DNA of 64,000 nucleotides from Flavobacterium limi. Its GTDB lineage: Bacteria > Bacteroidota > Bacteroidia > Flavobacteriales > Flavobacteriaceae. The DNA is taken from NCBI RefSeq assembly GCF_010645075.1, contig NZ_JAADZV010000003.1:372001-436000 (forward strand). Direction: 5' to 3'. This document shows positions 43,720 to 52,914 of the stretch, piece by piece; position 1 is the first letter of the stretch; the number at the start of each line of letters is the position of its first letter. Position numbers and translations under genes: made by a program. The notes under the pieces were generated by a model. It did no database searches. It was not told where the DNA came from and was given only the letters and a program-made list of their open reading frames with translations.

Positions 43720-43897
43720 GTCATTTCGACCTAAGGGAGAAATCACACTATAAACTCTGCAAACTTAGTCACCAATCTTTGTCGAATCCCGCGTGTGATT
43801 CCTCGTTCCTCGGAATGACAAGATTGTGGTTCTACAAAGATTTTCGATATTTCTTTGCGGAGTTTTTTAGTAGGATTGCTTCGTTCCTCGCAATGAC
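43719..43897. repeat. REP-like TGTCATTCCGAGGAACGAGGAATC repeats, three copies
   Basis: Copy 1 at 43719-43747, inverted copy 2 at 43794-43820 (TGATTCCTCGTTCCTCGGAA) and inverted copy 3 at 43873-43897 (TTGCTTCGTTCCTCGCAATG). This widely seen intergenic family lies here in a 0.38-kb convergent gap between the tonB-like gene and exbD, next to a family B element. Confidence 0.7.
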
Positions 43898-43918
43898 CCG
43901 ATTTTACTCCTTTATGTT

Positions 43919-44012
43919 CGCGTGAGGGATTACTTCACTTAATCTTTATTTTAATTGGAGTTCAGTGAACTTCGTTTGCAGCAAACTACCGAAATAGTGC
44001 GAATAGCCCGAC
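43919..44012 (-). repeat. Dispersed intergenic element, family B, copy 2
   Basis: On the minus strand: GTCGGGCTATTCGCACTATT, TTCGGTAG, variable centre with AAGTTCACTGAACTCC, and ATCCCTCACGCG at the end. Same blocks as 30814-30864 on the plus strand, about 43 bases longer. Confidence 0.5.
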
Positions 44013-44024
44013 CAAATGATTCTT

Positions 44025-44420
44025 TTATTTCGGACTCGTGGCAATTACAAATTTCAGATTATTCTTCACTCCGATCTGTAGTACATCTACCAGATCCTGA
44101 ACCTGAAGATTAAACGGGATACGAACTACAACGGTTTGCTCCTTGTTGTCTCCAATTTTAGACATCAGGCTGGTTTCTAATTCTTCAAAAGTGACCGGCT
44201 GTTTGTCGATATAGAATTTTTTATCTTCAGTAACCGATAAACTGATGAGCTGTTTATTGGTTTTTTCATTTGATTTTGCTTTTGGCAACGTCATTTTGAT
44301 GACATTCGGATTTGCAAGTGTTGATATAATTAAGAAAAACAACAGCAGGAAAAACATAATATCACTTAAGGACGATGTCGCCACCTCAGCATGAAATCTT
44401 CTTTTTCTCTTGATAGACAT
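44025..44420 (-). CDS. exbD: ExbD/TolR-type biopolymer transport protein
   Basis: A 131-residue protein with one N-terminal transmembrane helix (SDIMFFLLLFFLIISTLANP, with the conserved Asp) and a periplasmic domain ending VLQIGVKNNLKFVIATSPK. It forms the proton channel with ExbB, whose gene ends 3 bp upstream in the same direction. Confidence 0.92.
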   Translation of the reverse strand: MSIKRKRRFHAEVATSSLSDIMFFLLLFFLIISTLANPNVIKMTLPKAKSNEKTNKQLISLSVTEDKKFYIDKQPVTFEELETSLMSKIGDNKEQTVVVRIPFNLQVQDLVDVLQIGVKNNLKFVIATSPK

Positions 44421-44423
44421 GGC

Positions 44424-45119
44424 TTATGCTCTTTGAATTATATTGACAAATTCTAATATCTGTTTCTGGATTTTTAATGCAAAATCATCAATTTTGCCGT
44501 TCAGGATATGGTAAGCGCTGTAGGCAATAATCCCTACAATAAGTCCTGCCCCACTACTGATCATTTTTTCGTACAATCCGCCGGAAATGTTTCCGATACT
44601 AATATTTTCTGTTACCGAAATGCTGTAAAAAATCTTAATTACTCCCGAAATAGTTCCAACAAACCCAAGGGTTGGTGCGATACCGGCAATAAGTCCCAAG
44701 TGTCCTAAGCGGCTTTCCATTTCGCCAATTTCAATATCGGCAGCACGATCCATATTCGATTCGATTTCAGCAATTGGACGCCCAATCACCAAAACACCTT
44801 CTTTTAAAATATTTCCGGCAGATGTATTGCTCCTTTCGACAATTGATCTTGCCAGTTCGATATTTCCGGAATTCAGTTTATCTCCCACATCCTGCATTAA
44901 ACGATTGTCTATTTTTGATGCTCTTGTGATATATAAATAGCGTTCAATGATAACATAAATGGTATAAAATAATAAGATTGCGATTGGAATAAGAAATACA
45001 CCTCCTTTTAAAATAAATCCTAAAACTGAAATTTCGGTATTGGGTGCAACTTGTTCGATAACTACGTTAGATGCGGCGTTTGCAATAGTATCTGTCTGTA
45101 ATTGAATGAAGCTAAACAT
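44424..45119 (-). CDS. exbB: ExbB/TolQ-type proton channel protein
   Basis: A 231-residue inner membrane protein with three helices. ILFYTIYVIIERYLYI is the first; GLIAGIAPTLGFVGTISGV and GLIVGIIAYSAYHIL are the channel helices of the MotA/TolQ/ExbB family. With ExbD it energises TonB. The gene is divergent from folC across 128 bp. Confidence 0.92.
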   Translation of the reverse strand: MFSFIQLQTDTIANAASNVVIEQVAPNTEISVLGFILKGGVFLIPIAILLFYTIYVIIERYLYITRASKIDNRLMQDVGDKLNSGNIELARSIVERSNTSAGNILKEGVLVIGRPIAEIESNMDRAADIEIGEMESRLGHLGLIAGIAPTLGFVGTISGVIKIFYSISVTENISIGNISGGLYEKMISSGAGLIVGIIAYSAYHILNGKIDDFALKIQKQILEFVNIIQRA

Positions 45120-45247
45120 ATATTAATTCTGGTTTATAATAATTAATTCTAAAAAATATTTGAAATTTGCAATAAAGATAATTTTCACTCTATTATTAAA
45201 CTAATAAAATCGAAAATTATTTCAATTAATCGCTATTTTATTCGAAA

Positions 45248-46474
45248 ATGAACTATCAGGAAACTACGAATTGGATGTTTAATCAATTGCCCATGTATCA
45301 GCTTCAGGGGGCTTCGGCATACAAAGAAGATTTGACCAATATCAGACTATTGGCGGCGCATTTGGGCAATCCACACAACAGTTTAAAATGCATTCATGTT
45401 GCGGGAACGAACGGAAAAGGCTCTACTTCGCACATGCTCGCTTCGGTTTTGCAGGAAGCCGGATATAACGTTGGTTTGTACACTTCGCCACATTTGAAAG
45501 ATTTCAGGGAAAGAATCAAAATAAACGGAAAGGAAATTTCGGAAGAGTTTGTTATTGAATTTATTGCAAAACACAAAAATTTCTTTGAAGCAAACGATAT
45601 GAGTTTTTTCGAAATGACGGTTGGTCTTGCTTTTGATTATTTTGCTTCGGAAAAAGTAGATATTGCCGTTATTGAAGTTGGTTTGGGCGGAAGACTGGAC
45701 GCTACGAATATCATTACACCTCTGGTTTCGGTAATTACGAATATTGGTTTAGATCATATCCAGTTTTTAGGAAACACGCTGGAAGCTATTGCAGGGGAAA
45801 AAGCCGGAATTATCAAACCGAATGTCCCGGTAGTTATTGGCGAATATACCGATGAAACCAAGCCGGTGTTTTTGGCTAAAGCCGAAGAAAACAATGCGCC
45901 GGTTTCTTTTGCGTCCGATTTGATTGATCAGATTTATTTGTCAGACTTAATTGGTGATTATCAGTTTCACAATAAAAAAACGGTTCAGCAGACGATTTCA
46001 ATTCTGAACAATCTAACCGATTTTAAAATTTCGACCGAACAGTTAAAACAGGGTTTATTGCATGTTGTAAAAAATACCGGTTTGCAGGGAAGATGGCAGC
46101 AACTAAGCGAAAAACCAAAAATCATTTGCGACACGGCGCATAACAAACATGGGCTGACAGTTGTTATGAACCAGCTTCAAAATGAAAAGTTTGAGAAACT
46201 GCATATTGTTTTGGGTGTTGTCAACGATAAGGACTTAGATGCTATTCTGCCTTTATTTCCAAAAGAGGCGCAGTATTATTTCTGCAGCCCGGATTCTTCA
46301 AGAGGACTACCCGCCGAAACCTTAAAAAATGAAGCAGAAAAATATGATTTAAAAGGCAAAAAATACGATTCGGTTGCAATCGCATTCGCGGAAGCAAAGG
46401 AAAATGCCACCGAAAATGATTTTATCTACGCTGGCGGAAGCACTTTTGTAGTTGCCGAACTGCCTTTAAATTAA
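45248..46474 (+). CDS. folC: Folylpolyglutamate synthase/dihydrofolate synthase
   Basis: A 408-residue Mur-ligase-type enzyme. HVAGTNGKGSTSHML is the P-loop, GLYTSPHLKDFRERI the folate-binding block, EVGLGGRLDATNI and CDTAHNKHG complete the active site. It adds glutamate to folate and dihydropteroate. Full length, single gene, with its own promoter region. Confidence 0.96.
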   Translation: MNYQETTNWMFNQLPMYQLQGASAYKEDLTNIRLLAAHLGNPHNSLKCIHVAGTNGKGSTSHMLASVLQEAGYNVGLYTSPHLKDFRERIKINGKEISEEFVIEFIAKHKNFFEANDMSFFEMTVGLAFDYFASEKVDIAVIEVGLGGRLDATNIITPLVSVITNIGLDHIQFLGNTLEAIAGEKAGIIKPNVPVVIGEYTDETKPVFLAKAEENNAPVSFASDLIDQIYLSDLIGDYQFHNKKTVQQTISILNNLTDFKISTEQLKQGLLHVVKNTGLQGRWQQLSEKPKIICDTAHNKHGLTVVMNQLQNEKFEKLHIVLGVVNDKDLDAILPLFPKEAQYYFCSPDSSRGLPAETLKNEAEKYDLKGKKYDSVAIAFAEAKENATENDFIYAGGSTFVVAELPLN

Positions 46475-46587
46475 AAACAGTTCTTTTTTTATCTAAAAAG
46501 TTTAGAAAAACACTTTTAATAACAAATTCATAAACAAGGAGATAAAATTTATTTTAAAAAAAGTTTTATTTTTTAATTGATTTTCTT

Positions 46588-46617
46588 TGGAGAACTCAAA
46601 AACTACCGTATATTTGC
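46588..46617 (+). promoter_or_regulatory. Promoter of tRNA-Val
   Basis: TTG (46588-46590), 19-nt spacer, TATATTTG (46610-46617): a textbook Bacteroidota promoter, about 37 nt before the mature tRNA. Confidence 0.8.
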
Positions 46618-46654
46618 ACTCGCAATCACGAAATGATAGCAGCCTAGTAAAATA

Positions 46655-46732
46655 GGGCGATTAGCTCAGCTGGTTCAGAGCACCTCGTTTACACCGAGGG
46701 GGTCGGGGGTTCGAACCCCTCATCGCCCACCA
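46655..46732 (+). tRNA. tRNA-Val (anticodon TAC)
   Basis: Full cloverleaf: acceptor GGGCGAT/ATCGCCC, D-arm with AGCTCAGCTGGTTCAGAGC, anticodon stem CCTCG/CGAGG with loop TTTACAC (TAC), T-arm GGGGGTTCGAACCCC, discriminator A and an encoded CCA. No intron. A terminator follows directly. Confidence 0.97.
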
Positions 46733-46733
46733 T

Positions 46734-46776
46734 AAGAGACAAGTTAGAAATATTCTGATTTGTCTCTTTTTATTTT
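46734..46776 (+). terminator. Terminator of tRNA-Val
   Basis: AAGAGACAA and TTGTCTCTT pair around a 17-nt loop, followed by TTTTATTTTT. Confidence 0.75.
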
Positions 46777-46807
46777 TATCTAATTACTTGTTAATTAAGT
46801 ACATTAG

Positions 46808-46945
46808 TTACACTTCTTCATTGACTCTTGCGGTTCGAAATCCTATTCCGTCAAAGATTAGATTTTCTGGAAATATTGAACCGATTAAATCCCTGCACTC
46901 CACAAACTGCGAATTATCATAGATTTTTTTGAATTGAATACTCTT
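46808..46945 (-). pseudogene. C-terminal remnant of a serine recombinase (resolvase family)
   Basis: The minus strand is open from 46945 to the stop at 46808 and reads ...SQFVECRDLIGSIFPENLI, then FDGIGFRTARVNEEV and a stop. SIFPE-L-FDG---RT-R-NE is the C-terminal signature I recall from Bacteroidota site-specific recombinases with zinc ribbon. Nothing of the catalytic domain is left and there is no start codon. It lies 76 bp after tRNA-Val and 216 bp from the end of the RiPP operon, which suggests a past integrative element. Confidence 0.55.
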
Positions 46946-47161
46946 TTAATTTTATCTAAATTGATTTTTTTTATTCGTTCAGAAAATTATTTAAAAAAAC
47001 AACTAACAATCAATGCAATATCTAATAAAATGTGTTCGCAAATCTTTTTCCGATTGGATATTTCAATAAAAGAGGTTATTACACAGTTTGATGTTCTGGC
47101 GATTGGCCAGGATGGTGTTAAAAAGTCAGTAAGGAATTCGAATCTAAATACAAACTTTTAT

Positions 47162-48460
47162 CTAAACTTGTTTAAAAATACTTTTAAACTGATATAAAAT
47201 TCTTTCGAGCAAGCGTAAATCTTCAGTTACAATCTCAGCACTTCCTTTCATTTCCTGCTGAAAAGCGATTTGTTTCTTATATGAAGTTTGCAATCCGTTT
47301 GGAAGAGCTACATCCAAAAGTAAATTCCCATCTTTATCAGGAACCAGAGAAATATTCTGGATCTTTCCTTTTAGCACACCAAATTCCCTATCTGGAAAAT
47401 TTGCTAATCTAATGTTTACAGTTTGTCCAACCTTTATCTTTCCGGAATTTAAAGCCGTCGCTTTAACTTTTCCAACAAAACCATTTTTAGTATCCGGAAT
47501 AATAGAGAAAACATTATCACCAGTATTTATGGTTTGATTTTCTGTCCAGACCTGTAAAAAAGTAATTACTCCGCTAATTGATGATTTTAAAGCATAAGCT
47601 AACTCCCAATCTTTTATTACTTTTTTAAGCTGATAAAAAGATTGCGCCATATTTCTGCCCAAGGTAACTTCTTCCTTAGTGCCGCTAATTTGCGAATTGT
47701 GACTTAATTTTGAATTATCAATCAAAGAGGATCTCAATTGTGAAATAGACGTTAAAAGACTCTTATAACTCTTTTGCGCCTGAAGATAACCTAACTTTTT
47801 AGCCTCCATTTCCTGAGCCGAAATTATTCCTTTATTGAATAGCGTTTCAAAACGTGTGATTTCATTTTTCTGAAGCTGCAATTCACTTTCATTAATTACC
47901 TTTTGCTGTTGCAGAATTTCTAATCTTTCTTTAATCTGAACTTTCTCTGAAACCTGCGCTCTGCTTTCGACCTGAAAAGGCTGTAAATCTTTATTTAATT
48001 CTTCTGCTTGATAATCTTTTTGAAAGACTGCAAAAGCGCTTTCAATTTCACCTAACTGCGCATTTTTTAGCAAAGCAAAAGGAAAATCTATTTTTGGATT
48101 GTTTATATTAAACTCATCAACAATTTTTTTTAATAAAAAGACATCTTTATAATTCGCTGTATTTTCAATAATAGCCAATGTACTGTTTTTTGAAACTATA
48201 GATTTATCTTTTACCAAAATTGCTTCGATACGGCCTGAAGATTTTGAAACAACCTTCTCCGGTGGAATATTTGTTGTAATTACAATTTCAGAATTTACAA
48301 CATCTGGATATTTGATAAACCATGAGACAAAAAACAACATTAATATAATTAAAAATATTACAACTGTTCCCCAGCGTATCATCCAATGTGGCACTTTGGT
48401 AAGGATATCCTGAACTTCTTCGCTTCGTAATTCAAATGTATTATTATCTGTAGTCATCAT
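47162..48460 (-). CDS. HlyD-family secretion adaptor
   Basis: A 432-residue membrane fusion protein. One transmembrane helix near residues 30-50 (WGTVVIFLIILMLFFVSWF), a lipoyl-like half (KVVSKSSGRIEAILVKD), a long coiled coil (about 160-240) and the second lipoyl half (SGVITFLQVWTENQTINTG). It links the inner membrane exporter to the outside. Its start overlaps the stop of the C39 ABC exporter gene by one base. Last gene of the RiPP operon. Confidence 0.9.
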   Translation of the reverse strand: MMTTDNNTFELRSEEVQDILTKVPHWMIRWGTVVIFLIILMLFFVSWFIKYPDVVNSEIVITTNIPPEKVVSKSSGRIEAILVKDKSIVSKNSTLAIIENTANYKDVFLLKKIVDEFNINNPKIDFPFALLKNAQLGEIESAFAVFQKDYQAEELNKDLQPFQVESRAQVSEKVQIKERLEILQQQKVINESELQLQKNEITRFETLFNKGIISAQEMEAKKLGYLQAQKSYKSLLTSISQLRSSLIDNSKLSHNSQISGTKEEVTLGRNMAQSFYQLKKVIKDWELAYALKSSISGVITFLQVWTENQTINTGDNVFSIIPDTKNGFVGKVKATALNSGKIKVGQTVNIRLANFPDREFGVLKGKIQNISLVPDKDGNLLLDVALPNGLQTSYKKQIAFQQEMKGSAEIVTEDLRLLERILYQFKSIFKQV

Positions 48461-50655
48461 TAATTTCCTAATTGTAATTGATTCCGAACAAGTTCAAAAT
48501 AATTTCCTTTTTGTTCTACTAAAGCTGAATGTGATCCAATTTCAATAATTTTACCCTTATCCAAAACCACAATTTGGTCTGCATTAATGACTGTGCTTAA
48601 GCGGTGTGCAATAATAACAACTGTTTTATTTTTAAAGAAAACATCCAGTTTGCGCATAATTTCCTTTTCATTATTTGCATCTAAAGCCGATGTAGCTTCG
48701 TCAAAAAACAATATTTCAGGGTTTTTATAAACTGCTCTCGCAATTAGTAAACGTTGTTTTTGTCCTGTACTCATCCCTATTCCCTCAGCACCAATTTTAG
48801 TATTGTAGCCAAGAGGTAAACTATTAACGTATTCCTTTATGTTTGCGACGTCTGCTGCGTATATCAATCGATCTTTATTAACTCTATCAACTCCTATCGC
48901 AATATTATTAGCGATTGTATCACTAAAGATAAATCCTTCCTGCATAACAGCTCCAATATGTGTTCGCCACGCTTTTTGTGAAATATTTTTAAGTTGTGCA
49001 TTTCCAATTTTAACATCACCTTTTTCTGGCTCATAAAACTTAAGGAGTAATTTCATTAATGTGGTTTTTCCACTTCCGCTAACGCCAACGATTGCAGTAA
49101 CTTTATTAGCCATAATATTCAGAGTTAGATTATCTAGAACCGGTATCTCTGAGCCAGGATAGCGATAAGAAAGATTCTCAAGGATAATATCTGAATTAAA
49201 TGGAACGTCACTGTTTTGATGAAGTTCTTGCTCTGTTTCATCTTCTTTTTCATGAATTTCAGACAATCTAGACAAGGAAATTTTAGCATCCTGAAACTCC
49301 CGTATAAATTCAATAAGGAGAATGACAGGTCCGTTTAAGCTTCCAACAATCGAGCTTATAGCAAGCATCATTCCCAGAGTAATGGAGCCATCAATCACTA
49401 ACCTGGCTGAAAGAAAAATAATAAAAATATTTTTTAATTCATTAATAACAGATGACCCAATTGATTGAGTTTGTTCTAACGCAAGTCCCTTGATTGAGAC
49501 CCTGAACAGTCTTGCCTGAAGGTACTCCCATCCCCAACGTTTTTGTTTTTCTGCGTTGTGAAGTTTAATCTCCTGCATCCCGTTGATTAGTTCGATTACT
49601 CTGCTCTGCTCTTGTGAGACCTCTGCAAAGCGCTTATAATCTAATACTTCTCTTCTTTTTAAGAATAAGGTAATCCATCCGAAATAAAGCAAACTTCCCG
49701 AAAAAAAAACGAGAAAGATTTGAAGATTGAAATAAGCTAAAATACCGCCCATTATTACCATATTTATAATAGAAAACAATACGTTTATTGATGAGGTAGT
49801 AAGAATTTTTTCTATTCGGTGGTGATCGCTAATACGCTGCATAATATCTCCTGTGATGCGTACATCAAAGAACGAAATTGGCAGATTCATTAATTTTATA
49901 AAAAAATCTGAAATCAATGAGATGTTTATCCGCGCAGATAGATGAAGTAATATCCAACTCCTTATAAACTCCAGTCCAATTCTTCCAACAAAAAGAAATA
50001 GTTGGGCAAAAAGAATTAAATAAATAAAGCTGACATTCTGGTTCTGAATTCCTATATCAACAATACTCTGTGTTAAAAAAGGAAAAATAAGCTGTATTAA
50101 GCTACTTGCCGCTAAACCGATGCTCAATTGAGTGAGAAATGATTTGTATCGCAATGCGTATTGTGATAGATGTCTAAAACCCAGTCTTTTGTTTTTCTCT
50201 ACATTAAATTCGGTTTCAAAAAATTTTGGAGTTAAATGCATTAATAATACAACGCCTTCATTTGTAGCGTCATTTGCATTGTTTCCAATCCAAAATTTCA
50301 GAAAATCTTGTTTGTTATATTCAATCAAGCCAATAGCCGGATCAGAAATGTAGTATTGTCCCTTTTTTATCTTATAAAGTACAACATAATGCTTTTTGTT
50401 CCAATGCAAAATGCACGGAAGTGGTATTTCCTCAAGTTGCTTAATACTTAGTTTTGCACCTAAAGTTCTAAAGCCAATTTTTTCTGCAGCATCACTTAGA
50501 AAAAGAAAATTGCTTCCTTCTCGTGTTGTTTCGCAAATGTCTCGTAAATCTTGAATTTTGATTGTTTTACCATAATGTTTAGCTATTATCTTTAAACATG
50601 TTGGACCACAATCCTTATGTTCAGTTTGTATATATGAAGTAAATGATTTAATCAT
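48460..50655 (-). CDS. C39 peptidase-containing ABC exporter (PCAT)
   Basis: A 731-residue exporter. The N-terminal C39 peptidase shows Q10 and catalytic C16 in QTEHKDCGPTC, His in LHWNKKHYVVL and Asp in YYISDPAIG. Six transmembrane helices follow (about 165-430), then the ATPase: Walker A GVSGSGKTT, signature STGQKQRL in place of SGGQ, Walker B ILFFDEATSALDA. It should cleave the leader after a double-Gly-type site and export the core peptide. Coupled by TAATG overlaps to the hydrolase gene before it and the HlyD gene after it. Confidence 0.95.
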   Translation of the reverse strand: MIKSFTSYIQTEHKDCGPTCLKIIAKHYGKTIKIQDLRDICETTREGSNFLFLSDAAEKIGFRTLGAKLSIKQLEEIPLPCILHWNKKHYVVLYKIKKGQYYISDPAIGLIEYNKQDFLKFWIGNNANDATNEGVVLLMHLTPKFFETEFNVEKNKRLGFRHLSQYALRYKSFLTQLSIGLAASSLIQLIFPFLTQSIVDIGIQNQNVSFIYLILFAQLFLFVGRIGLEFIRSWILLHLSARINISLISDFFIKLMNLPISFFDVRITGDIMQRISDHHRIEKILTTSSINVLFSIINMVIMGGILAYFNLQIFLVFFSGSLLYFGWITLFLKRREVLDYKRFAEVSQEQSRVIELINGMQEIKLHNAEKQKRWGWEYLQARLFRVSIKGLALEQTQSIGSSVINELKNIFIIFLSARLVIDGSITLGMMLAISSIVGSLNGPVILLIEFIREFQDAKISLSRLSEIHEKEDETEQELHQNSDVPFNSDIILENLSYRYPGSEIPVLDNLTLNIMANKVTAIVGVSGSGKTTLMKLLLKFYEPEKGDVKIGNAQLKNISQKAWRTHIGAVMQEGFIFSDTIANNIAIGVDRVNKDRLIYAADVANIKEYVNSLPLGYNTKIGAEGIGMSTGQKQRLLIARAVYKNPEILFFDEATSALDANNEKEIMRKLDVFFKNKTVVIIAHRLSTVINADQIVVLDKGKIIEIGSHSALVEQKGNYFELVRNQLQLGN

Positions 50656-51680
50656 TATTTTTTTACGCTGTTCTTTACCAACCAGTTTTGTACATCATTA
50701 AAAACAGTATCCCAACAATAATTCCCTTCAAGTTCATTCCCATCCTTATCAAATTGTTTTTTAACATAGTTGTGATCTAGGTCAGGATATACAAACATAG
50801 TAAGATTCTTTTCTCTTAGTAAAAAAGGAAGCAAATCATTATTTAATGCTCCCAAGTCTTCAGTGCCGTAAGTAACAAGTATTGGATTAGGAAATTTTAA
50901 TAAGCTTTCATAAGACAATACACTATTGTAACTCAAACTATTATATTTCTCGGGGTCATTTTTATACTTTTTGATAGTGCCAATATTTTTAAAACTATCA
51001 ATATCTTTTTCAATTTCCTTTTGAAGTAAGCTGTCTGACGGTGTAAATAGTGTTTCTATTCTGGATTTAAGTACATATTCAGCAATTCTGTTGAATGGAT
51101 TTGCCGACATACATACTAGTTTTGCTATTTTTTTGTTGTTCTCAGATAGTTTGGCTGCAACCCTGTATCCCTCTGAATGTCCTATCACAAATATAGAGTC
51201 TTTTTGAACCCATTTTTGTTTGTAAAGAAAATCTATAACAGTTTTCGCCTGAAATGTTCTATATTCCAAATTGTCATTTTTTATATAGTTAGACGGAACT
51301 TCTCCATCTTTATTCCGAAAACCATTAATATCCTTTTCATAAGAGCCTGTCAGGGGAATTCCATATCTTGGTATAATGATAAAATTAAATTTTTTCAAGT
51401 AAGGTTCAATTTCAAAAGGAAAAGCTGTTACACTTGCTCCGGTTGAATCATGAAAAATAACTGGTTTCGGAAGTGATCCCTGTAAAAACAAGATCGTAGG
51501 TTTAGCGATTTTTTTTTCTATATTGGTAGTTAGAAAACAAACCGTATCTTTTTTAGAAATAAAATTTATTTTAGAAAGACCATTTTGTTTTAGGTATTTG
51601 ACCTCATCAGTTTGTGAAAATAAATTTAACTGAGTAAAGAAGGCGCAGATAAATATTATGTTTTTTCTTTTAAGTAGCAT
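50655..51680 (-). CDS. Exported alpha/beta hydrolase
   Basis: A 341-residue protein with a signal peptide (to about LNLFSQ). The nucleophile elbow GHSEG lies in FVIGHSEGYRVAAKL, Asp and His candidates are in VTYGTEDLGAL and YPDLDHNYVK. The fold resembles dienelactone hydrolase or prolyl-oligopeptidase-like enzymes. Within the RiPP operon (its 5' end overlaps the radical SAM gene by 11 bp) it may trim, acylate or hydrolyse the exported peptide, or give self-protection. These roles are inferred. Confidence 0.82.
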   Translation of the reverse strand: MLLKRKNIIFICAFFTQLNLFSQTDEVKYLKQNGLSKINFISKKDTVCFLTTNIEKKIAKPTILFLQGSLPKPVIFHDSTGASVTAFPFEIEPYLKKFNFIIIPRYGIPLTGSYEKDINGFRNKDGEVPSNYIKNDNLEYRTFQAKTVIDFLYKQKWVQKDSIFVIGHSEGYRVAAKLSENNKKIAKLVCMSANPFNRIAEYVLKSRIETLFTPSDSLLQKEIEKDIDSFKNIGTIKKYKNDPEKYNSLSYNSVLSYESLLKFPNPILVTYGTEDLGALNNDLLPFLLREKNLTMFVYPDLDHNYVKKQFDKDGNELEGNYCWDTVFNDVQNWLVKNSVKK

Positions 51681-52857
51681 ATTGATCTAATTCAGTTATG
51701 ATTTCATTATAGTTTAAAGCTTCAACTTGTAAATTCTGGATAGTTTCTAATGGTAATTCGCTTAAAAGTTGATTCTGAATATGACAGATTATTTCAATAA
51801 TTTCTTTACAATATATTGAAGGATTGTCAAATTGGTTTTTTGGTGAATATCTGTGCCCTAGATAACCTCCTCCACAAATACTTTCTAGTGCGCAATTTTT
51901 GCATTTCTCACAGAGATTATCATGTCCATAATAGAATTTTTGAGCCAATTCTGAACCTTCGTAAATAGAGTTTAATTCATCTTTGTCAACATTAAATTCT
52001 GTTTTTGTAAAACCGTTGCCGCAAATTCTTAAAGTGTCCACTGTTTCAATACTGCCATTTGTTTCTATTACCAATGTATCATTGACGCCTTTTCCAAAAT
52101 TTTCTGAATTTTTATCCAGCCCCAGTATTAATCCAATTAAATCATTTAAAGGTCTTATTTCAGGTTTGTTTTTATCTTCATCGTTATACCAAAGATCAAA
52201 CATTTCGACTAACCAAATCCCAATTTTTGGTACAGAGTTTTGATCCGATAAAATATAATTAAAGTCCTGAAATAAAAAGTGTATTGAATTTGCGCCTAAT
52301 TTTTTGAAGTGGTTATATACATCTTTTGGTTTTTCATTTGTATCGATAACACACAAAAAATCACTGTATTCGTCACCATAAACATCTTTTACTAGCGCTG
52401 CGCCCCTGATTATTTCATCATAAGACCCTTTACCATTATGATAAATTCTGTTTTTATTATTTGAACTTGGTGTTCCGTCCAGACTGATTCCAATACCAAT
52501 TCCTAATTCACATAGTTCTTGACATATTTTTTCATCTAATAATACTGCATTGGACTGCATTGTATAGGACATTTCAATACTTGAAGGAATGATCTCGTTT
52601 ACAAATTTAATAAAGTCCTTAAAAAAAGTTATTCCTGCTAGTAAAGGTTCTCCACCGTGGAAAATGATTAAGAAATCTGTAAGATTATTTTCATTACAAT
52701 GATTCTTTATACGGGTTAACATCGATTTCACAGTCTGCTGTGACATGAATTTAGGTTGTGACTTATAGCTGTCATCTCCCATGTTATACATATAACAATA
52801 TGTACAATTGAGATTACATCGGCTTGCAACTTTAACGACTAGGTGCGTTGTTCTCAT
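51670..52857 (-). CDS. Radical SAM/SPASM peptide maturase, FxsB/XyeB-like
   Basis: A 395-residue radical SAM enzyme. The [4Fe-4S] motif is C14-x3-C18-x2-C21 (RCNLNCTYCYMYN), followed by FHGGEPLL and GISLDGTP. The C-terminal SPASM part has CEKCKNC, ESICGGGYLGHRYS and FDNPSIYC, which is the pattern of FxsB/GrrM/XyeB-type enzymes that make cyclophane crosslinks on Tyr/Phe/Trp side chains. It follows the 70-aa precursor gene behind a hairpin. The cyclophane chemistry is inferred from family resemblance. Confidence 0.88.
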   Translation of the reverse strand: MRTTHLVVKVASRCNLNCTYCYMYNMGDDSYKSQPKFMSQQTVKSMLTRIKNHCNENNLTDFLIIFHGGEPLLAGITFFKDFIKFVNEIIPSSIEMSYTMQSNAVLLDEKICQELCELGIGIGISLDGTPSSNNKNRIYHNGKGSYDEIIRGAALVKDVYGDEYSDFLCVIDTNEKPKDVYNHFKKLGANSIHFLFQDFNYILSDQNSVPKIGIWLVEMFDLWYNDEDKNKPEIRPLNDLIGLILGLDKNSENFGKGVNDTLVIETNGSIETVDTLRICGNGFTKTEFNVDKDELNSIYEGSELAQKFYYGHDNLCEKCKNCALESICGGGYLGHRYSPKNQFDNPSIYCKEIIEIICHIQNQLLSELPLETIQNLQVEALNYNEIITELDQYAT

Positions 52858-52873
52858 TTTATTTTAAATTATT

Positions 52874-52899
52874 AAAGCACGAAAATAAATTCGTGCTTT
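52874..52899 (-). terminator. Attenuator hairpin between precursor and radical SAM genes
   Basis: AAAGCACGAA and TTCGTGCTTT form a perfect 10-bp stem around a 6-nt loop. It lies 15 nt after the precursor stop and 16 nt before the maturase ATG. A partial terminator here would give more precursor than enzyme mRNA, as is usual in RiPP operons. Confidence 0.7.
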
Positions 52900-52914
52900 T
52901 TGATGAAATTAATA

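Noticed and set aside
46838..46852. GGTTCGAAATCC looked like a tRNA T-loop remnant next to tRNA-Val
   Set aside because: No stem pairs around it, and the minus strand codes for the conserved recombinase tail GFRTAR at this place, which explains it better.
46934..47197. 87-codon plus-strand frame between tRNA-Val and the HlyD gene
   Set aside because: Starts with TTG, overlaps the end of the HlyD gene and the recombinase remnant on the other strand, and shows no motif.
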